From Campanula takesimana (lineage: Eukaryota > Streptophyta > Magnoliopsida > Asterales > Campanulaceae), in contig JAOWBW010001820.1 in assembly GCA_026119855.1 (NCBI GenBank), positions 62,001 through 126,000 on the forward strand: a stretch of 64,000 nt of DNA, given 5' to 3'. Shown piece by piece: positions 58,701 to 64,000 of this stretch. The notes under the pieces are model-generated. The model was not told the origin of the DNA, did not search any database, and saw only the letters and a program-made list of their open reading frames with translations. A program made the translations under genes and the position numbers. Position 1 is the stretch's first letter. Every line of letters begins with the position of its first letter.

Positions 58701-61700
58701 AATGGACTCATAAAATGGAACATCCAAAAAAAAGGAAAAGTAGATTTTTAACATGGAACATAGGGAGTATGTCTTAACATTATGTATACAGTGCATTTGA
58801 CTAGCAGAAAAAGGCACCAACTTCAGGTCACAGCCTTCAACAAAATACCTAGATACCACATGTAATCTTTAAATCTTTTACTTTTCTTTATTTTCAATCT
58901 CTTCGTCCCAAAATCAATGCCCAAAACATTTCAGACATACTCTTGATTAAAAGCAAATTTGATTTTTTTTTGGACATTCAATTTGGGACGGAGGGAGTAC
59001 CTTTTTGTTTTTGGATACTCCATCTTATGAAACAGAAACTAGACCATAAAAGGTCACTTAGCAAAAAACTTACTTCCACACTGTCAATAAGCCTCCAATG
59101 CCCATCGTGTAGCTCTACAAAAATCCTGCCCGATCCTGGATCGTTCAAAGAAGCAGATGTTATGAACTGCCAGTATCGATTACGTCGGCGGTCTTGCCCA
59201 AGAGGCAATGACCTGTACACATACATCTCCTCAGCTTTGTGACCAATAAAAGCTTTTAGCTGTGACCTTGTCTTCTCCGCTACATATCCAGGATGCTGAA
59301 CTTGAAGACCGTCCGCGCCGGACGAGAAATCTTGCAACAAGTTCCTTTCTAGGGGTAAATCATTTAAATTATTCAAGTCATTCGGTGGATCTTCTGGTTG
59401 GACAATGGAGGGTGATGTCAAAGAAATTTTTTCATCAACAAAAGATGGATATGGAATTTTCATAACAAAATCTTCCCTAATCCTTCGTTTATCAACCTGC
59501 GCCTCTGCCCACATCTGTTTCTTCAATGCATTAGCTGCTTCCAAGCGTTCCTAAAAAAGATTACATTTTTAAAATCACATATGGATGAACAAACGATCTT
59601 TACTTATCAAATAAAAAAAATGAAAAAAAATAATCCCCAATTTACCTCAAGAACGATGCGAATCGAGTTCCCTTCGTTAGCAAAACCAACTAATGCAACC
59701 AGAGCATGAAGGCGCTCTTCAATGCTCAAATCAGTATACTCCCCCTCGGTAAGACCTTGAACCCATTGCTCGCCTGAATAGCTTTCATCAATCACACTAT
59801 CTTCTTGGATAGGTTCCATAACCCCCTTTTGCATCCCACTAACATCATTTGATTGGTCAACAGAACCACTCGTCATTCTCAACTCCTTCAAACTTCCATA
59901 ATCCATTGAAGTAGAAGGTTTGATAACCTTGTCACGGGAGATCATACTTTCTGGAAATGACTTTTCCACAAAGCTGTTTGGTACAGATGAAAGAAGAGCG
60001 CCTTCATTTAGTTTGGGTTCAATATTTATATCATCAACTCCTGGATCATCTCCAACATCACTTTCGGAATCTTCATCTTTTTCAGCATCATCCCTTTCAA
60101 CATCAAATGCTTCTTCTCCATCAAAAATTCCATTTTTGAACACCTGAATTTTTTCTCGAGCTTCTGAGAGGATTGCCTCTCCATCAGCTGGATCTTTTCT
60201 GTAAGGAGTACGCACACAGTATGTTGAAGGAGCTGTTCTTTCAAAAAGCTTTGTGTCCCTCGACAAAGCAGCAGCAACAGAGGCTTCTGGTGTCTTGCTT
60301 GTTGTAAGGTCCCGAAGACCAGATCTCTAAATAGGAAAAGAAACTGAATAAATTAAAAAGACTCTATGAGACATCTCCATTTACATCTTTCCAAACAGCC
60401 AACAATATAAAAATACCTGAATCTTCTCCACGACGTCTAAAATAGTAAGACCGCTGCTACCCTCGAGCGAAAGAACATGAAATGCTGCATATTTGACTGT
60501 TCCGGGCGTCAATCGATGCCTAGATTTCCGGCGATTAGAAAAACCTCTCTCTTGCATGATGGCTAACGCATTTTCAGCTGCTGCTCCATTGCGTAAATCC
60601 GAAATGATACCTTCACCATCATTACCCTGAAATTGCACATACGCCCACACCCAACATAGAAGAAAATATATTATGAAAACTTAAATGGTTTAGCAAGTCT
60701 TCGGTTGATAGTAAGAATGTGCCATCTACAACTAACTCAAGTTCTACACCAGACAAGTTGACCGCTTCAATGTTACGTAAAACTAGGAAGAGAGAAATAA
60801 CTGATGGAAATAGTAATATCCCCTAATTCAGAGTAAGACAGAGTTAAGTTACGACGCAGAGTGAGAAATTGCATTGTTTTTCACCTCAGTAAAATCTTCA
60901 TGCTCGAAAAGGTATACTCCATCCGTCCCATAACAAAGTACCCATTTTGCCATTTTGGGTATCCCATTGGAAAGTCCCATTTTCCCCAAAAGTAATTTTA
61001 TAATACTTCTTTATTAAAGGGACCCACTTGTCATACTCACAACAACTATCCACTTACTATCCCCTACCCCACTTTCCCTATCCTACCTCACTTTTCATAC
61101 TCATAACACCTACTTTATAACACTTTTCCTAAATTCCCGTTCCTAAAAATAAATGGATACATTGTTATGGGACGGAGAGGGTATAAGACAAGACAGCAAT
61201 GGTTTCCTAAAGAAAAGAACCAATATAGAGATGAGAGCAGTAGAGGTAAAAAGACAATGATACCTCATTCTCATCGCGAGGATATGCTTGTTCAACACTT
61301 CTTTTTTCCAGTTTCGGGCCATATCCTGCAGCAAGAGCAAGCTGCCTCAATATTTCTGGCCATGTCAATGGATTCAAGTGGTGCTGCCAGCTGCGTATAT
61401 CGAAACCCCAAGCATAAGCCTGAAATAACAGATGGAAAGTCCTTCAGAACATAAAATAAAGCAATTGCCATAATCAAAGACGAACTCCAGCCTCGACCAG
61501 AACCCAGCCACGAAAAAGACATTATTACCCCTTCAACAATCTGTGGATGCCCACCTCCAGGATTAGCAGCAGTATTTTGATTAGGACCTAGCCCCGTGGC
61601 AGGTGTCCTTGCTACATCTTCAATATCTTTAATGATAGATTTCAGCAGTGCTACATGGATCTCACCCAATAACCTTGTATCCTGAAATTTGTTTCAAGTG

Positions 61701-64000
61701 TTATCAAAAGAGTTCCAAGAACAAATATCAAAAATATCAAACTCAAGTGTAGAAAGGACTGAGGAAGCTTACATAATCATGAAACGCTTGAACAAACTCG
61801 TCGAGAGTGAAGGGCCAAAGTCCAAGCACATCGGCAAAGGTAATTAAGAATCGCCACACCTAAAATTCAGATTAGGAGTGATATCATATCTGCAAAGTAG
61901 TGTAAGGATGTTTTCGTGTGTATGTTGAAACATAAGCACCTTTAAAGTACGGACATGACAATGACACATAGTGAAAAGTTATAGTGAAACCCTGTAATCC
62001 GTTGGATGAGTTTTTATAAGTGGGGTTCACAAAGATTTACAACAATCCAACGGATTACAAAGTACCACTATGACTTTTCACTTTGAGTTTTCACTATACA
62101 TATCATTATCCTTAAAGTATAAGACCGCAATCTACATTGAGTATTATTGTGCCAAAGTTCAAATATCACAATTATTAAGAGCTCAAATAAACAAGAAAGG
62201 GGATTAATTCCATCATGCACGGACTAACCCCAAATAAATTATTCTATTTTATGTAATTAAATTGAGGAGTTACAAAGATTCTGGGATAAGAGAGAGAAAA
62301 GTTAGAGCTCATGAAAGAGAAAGCAGAAAACAGGACAGTTGATGCAACAGCAATTGAAGTGAGAAAGACAGGGGAAAGACATCTACAACTAAAATAAATC
62401 GAGTAAATTTGAAAGATTACTTTGAGAAACTTTCGTTCTCGATAGTAGTCTGGTATACTGTTTCATTTCCCACAGTGAAAATATTTGACGCAAATGTTAC
62501 TACCTCTTTCCCAATTATGAGGTGAATATTGCTTCTAGGGCCGTCCCGATTGCACTTCAACAATTCCTTCAAAAGGGAGTTCTTTTACGACATAATGACT
62601 ATATTAACCTTCATTAAAAAAGATCTTTCTTTTGCTCATTGCATACATTCCTGCCTAGACTGAATTCATATTTTTCACCAATATTTGGAGGGGGACCAAA
62701 GATTGACTGGGTGCAATGCAGGCACTCGTACAACACAATGTGGGATGGCTTTAAGACACTGCTCAAAGTCAAAAAGCAAGGGTCTATAGAAATCCACAAA
62801 CAAGTGCTGGGGCTTTAATGGTACAAAGTGTGTGAACTAAGAAAAAAACGAACCAGTTAATCCAAACTTAACCACAATTGTAGAGACTACATCAATTTAT
62901 CAGCCCAGGAAGTCGATCCTGATTAAACAATTTACTAAATGCCAGTATACAGTAACACCATGATAAAAGCTTGTAACACCACAAATGGAATATCCCTTGG
63001 CTACTCTGTCAAGGTCAATGATAAATCATGCACTACAATTTCAGCTATAAATTCTTAATCACAGAGTTTCAACATAAATAATATAACCATAAGCAAGCTG
63101 AAACTAACCAAACCCTAGTTAACAGAAAGTGGAAATGAAACAAAGAGCAGGATAATCATACCATAAATAGATTGCCAATGTTCTCTTCAGAGTCAGCCCA
63201 GGGTTGAATCTTAAATGGTTTCTTCAAACACACAGATTTGGGTGGAAATACAGGGAGCATATCTACACAATGAGAAGTTTGTTAGTTGCACAATAAGACG
63301 GGGAAAAAAAAAGGGAGAACAAATATAACTTTAGCTGTATGATTGTATGAAGATGAGAAACGACAAACAAATTCAGTAATGCAGTGGAATGCAGGATGTT
63401 CATGGAAATCAAATCCCCAATTTCCATCCCATGGATGGAGAGTTCATCCAAAATTACAAAAATCCATGGATAAAAACAAATAAAACAAAAATGTTTCAAA
63501 TGAACACAAATAACTTGACCTGTGTGTTAAGTAAAACTACCTCTAAGTAACTCAAGACTCTGTAAGCTTTCAGAGTCAAGAGATAACATTGATGGCAACC
63601 CTCTACTTGAGGCTGCTAGTTCCATAAGTTCTAAACGTTCATCATCAATTAGCTCCATTGATTCTTTAGCAATCCTTCGAGCAGCAGCCCTGTCATTAGC
63701 TGCTTTAAGTCTTGCAGCCTCCTTCTCTTTGCGCATTTCTTCTTTAAGTCTCAATTTTTCAGCCTGAAAGAGAGAATAAAATCAAATTTGACGACGCGTA
63801 CATCATACACACACACGTGCATGCAAATCAAAGATGCAGCTAAACTTACTCTCATTGATTCCTTCTGTAAGAACTTCTCCCTTCTCTCCATTTCCCGTCG
63901 TTGTTCCCTCTGATATCTTTCCTCCTCTCGCTGCTTTTCACGCAACAACCTTTCTTCTTCCTTCCGCCGTTCACGGTCCTGCCTCTCCATTTCTTTCCTC
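52711..64000 (-). CDS. RLT2: RLT (RINGLET) homeobox-DDT protein, C-terminal 13 exons
   Basis: Plant-specific partner of ISWI remodellers (CHR11/CHR17 in Arabidopsis), nuclear, acting in nucleosome spacing and in repression of the vegetative-to-reproductive switch. Exons: 64000-63850, 63763-63541, 63262-63162, 61859-61773, 61681-61529, 61419-61264, 60626-60417, 60326-59646, 59550-59074, 58236-57658, 57583-57479, 55468-55193, 53454-52711. They join into one frame: 1313 residues plus stop. In order: a charged helix (RERRKEEERLLREKQREEER), DDT, HARE-HTH, WHIM1, WSD, a Cys-rich stretch (CDYC, CPSC), an RG-rich basic region with an AT-hook-like RGRKTIKSKKRPVKK, and an acidic tail. The homeodomain and about 400 N-terminal residues lie beyond the window. 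RLT1 versus RLT2 was not resolved. The join of the last two exons is the least certain. Confidence 0.94.
53608..53865. mobile_element. Stowaway MITE in RLT last intron
   Basis: Ends CTCCCTCTGTCCCACAGTAA and inverse TTATTCCCGGACAGAGGGAG, TA flanks. Confidence 0.85.
53938..54197. mobile_element. Stowaway MITE in RLT last intron
   Basis: Ends CTACCTCCGTCCCAGCTCAA and inverse TTAAGCTGGGACGGAGGTAG, TA flanks; inner arms also pair (GTGCACTGTTTGAC / ACAGTAAAAGTGCA, partial). Confidence 0.88.
54229..54462. mobile_element. Stowaway MITE in RLT last intron
   Basis: Ends CTCCCTCTGTCTTTGGATCA and inverse TATTCCGGGGACAGAGGGAG, TA flanks. Confidence 0.85.
54595..55120. mobile_element. outer Stowaway MITE, interrupted
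   Basis: Ends CTCCCTCCATCTCAAAATAC and inverse ATCTATTTTGAGAAGGAGGG. The CGACATCTATTTTGAG right arm matches the left arm only when the inner element is removed. Confidence 0.8.
54694..54962. mobile_element. inner Stowaway MITE nested in another
   Basis: Ends CTCCCTTTGCTCCAAAATAA and inverse TTATTTTGGACCGGAGGGAG, TA flanks. Confidence 0.82.
55620..56235 (-). mobile_element. LINE (L1-type) RT fragment in an RLT intron
   Basis: Minus-strand pieces read PNRGLRQGDPLS and AHLLFADDSLLFCRA (the catalytic block of non-LTR reverse transcriptase), with a frameshift between them. A downstream LGFRNLHLFNLSMLGKFGWR segment is typical of plant L1 pol C-terminal to the RT. Both ends are truncated. It lies in the intron between exons 57479 and 55468, same strand as the gene. 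Confidence 0.88.
56236..57478 (-). other. rest of the RLT exon 11-12 intron
   Basis: AT-rich intron DNA. It contains a short duplication around AATCACCACCAAGG (56709 and 56750) and a GA repeat just inside the donor (57463-57477). No extra exon was recognised. Confidence 0.55.
58491..58769. mobile_element. Stowaway-like MITE in an RLT intron
   Basis: Left end CTCCCTCCATTCCATGTGAA, right end inverse TTAACATGGAACATAGGGAG. It lies between exons 59074 and 58236. Confidence 0.75.
58896..58999. mobile_element. short Stowaway-like MITE in an RLT intron
   Basis: Only about 104 bp: CTCTTCGTCCCAAAATCAAT at the left, inverse ATTCAATTTGGGACGGAGGG at the right. Likely an internally deleted copy; ends 75 bp from the exon 9 donor. 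Confidence 0.65.
59074..59739 (-). other. RLT WHIM1 and WSD modules
   Basis: WHIM1 spans the exon joint: SIEERLHALVALVGFANEGN at the end of one exon, ERLEAANALKKQMWAEAQ at the start of the next. WSD follows with GQDRRRNRYWQF and HDGHWRLIDS. In ISWI partners the WHIM region helps measure linker DNA between nucleosomes. Confidence 0.88.
60111..60626 (-). other. RLT HARE-HTH winged-helix domain
   Basis: Split between exons 60626-60417 (GTVKYAAFHVLSLEGSSGLT, ILDVVEKIQ) and 60326-59646 (TPEASVAAALSRDTKLFERT, then YCVR). The HB1/ASXL/restriction-endonuclease HTH family is predicted to bind DNA or chromatin. An acidic linker follows. Confidence 0.88.
60915..61183. mobile_element. Stowaway-like MITE in an RLT intron
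   Basis: Ends CTCCATCCGTCCCATAACAA and inverse TTGTTATGGGACGGAGAGGG, TA flanks. It is 81 bp from the exon 6 donor. Confidence 0.82.
61529..63262 (-). other. RLT exons encoding the DDT domain
   Basis: Exons 63262-63162, 61859-61773 and 61681-61529 give PFKIQPWADSEENIGNLFM, VWRFLITFADVLGLWPFTL and the DTRLLGEIHVALLKSII helix. This is the three-helix DDT fold that contacts the ISWI ATPase C-terminus in related complexes. The 1.3-kb intron between the first two holds a hAT MITE (61950-62111). The rest of that intron shows nothing clear. Confidence 0.9.
61950..62111. mobile_element. hAT-type MITE in an RLT intron
   Basis: 162 bp with a perfect eight-base target duplication TTAAAGTA (61942-61949 and 62112-62119). 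The inverted arms share ATAGTGAAAA and TGTAATCCGTTGGAT. The eight-base duplication indicates the hAT superfamily. Confidence 0.82.

Noticed and set aside
62614..62799. 61-residue frame in the RLT intron
   Set aside because: It sits between DDT exons that join in frame without it, and no splice sites fit.

Overview
The window looks like nuclear DNA of a flowering plant, most likely a eudicot. Three host genes are present, two with GT-AG introns, in AT-rich DNA dense with plant transposons: Ty1/copia, Ty3/gypsy, Helitron, LINE, Stowaway, hAT and Mutator-like elements. I cannot name the species. All three host genes lie on the minus strand: the 5' half of a NIP-III (Lsi1/NIP2-type) aquaporin (1-5626, exons 3-1), an E6-like secreted protein (11892-12650), and the C-terminal 13 exons of an RLT (RINGLET) homeobox-DDT chromatin-remodelling subunit (52711-64000, continuing past the window). 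RLT splice sites were read by hand and join into one open frame of 1314 codons including the stop.

Layout. 1-5800: NIP gene, whose 4.8-kb second intron carries four Stowaway MITEs and a 1.16-kb Mutator-like element. 5800-8890: MITEs, an unclassified palindrome- and tandem-repeat block, and a hAT-like MITE. 8889-10748: a complete 1.86-kb non-autonomous LTR element with an intact 329-codon ORF. 10749-13425: E6-like gene and flanks. 13426-19353: decayed copia element. 19634-33259: 13.6-kb chromovirus-type gypsy element with chromodomain, holding a 2.5-kb solo LTR of another family in its leader. 33297-36125: Helitron with clear termini. 36528-39186: internally deleted gypsy element. 39548-48177: deleted copia element whose 3' LTR is split by a Mutator-like element and by a 5-kb copia element. 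48178-52700: possible second Helitron end, palindrome-bounded repeat, MITEs and a possible SINE. 52711-64000: RLT, with introns full of MITEs and a LINE fragment.

About half of the window is LTR-retrotransposon DNA. Target-site duplications (TSDs) were found for most insertions (GGTGG, AAGTT, CAAAG, TCTAC, CCTTC, CGCCC), so the nesting order can be read directly. None of the autonomous elements is intact: pol frames carry stops or frameshifts.

The most unusual recurring signal is a set of 14-16 bp GC-rich palindromes in short arrays. They sit in the LTRs of several unrelated retroelements and in the leader of one copia element. Two identical 14-mers occur in both a gypsy-like solo LTR and a copia LTR. 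No CRISPR, bacterial defence or biosynthetic cluster is present, and no convincing tRNA or rRNA gene was seen.
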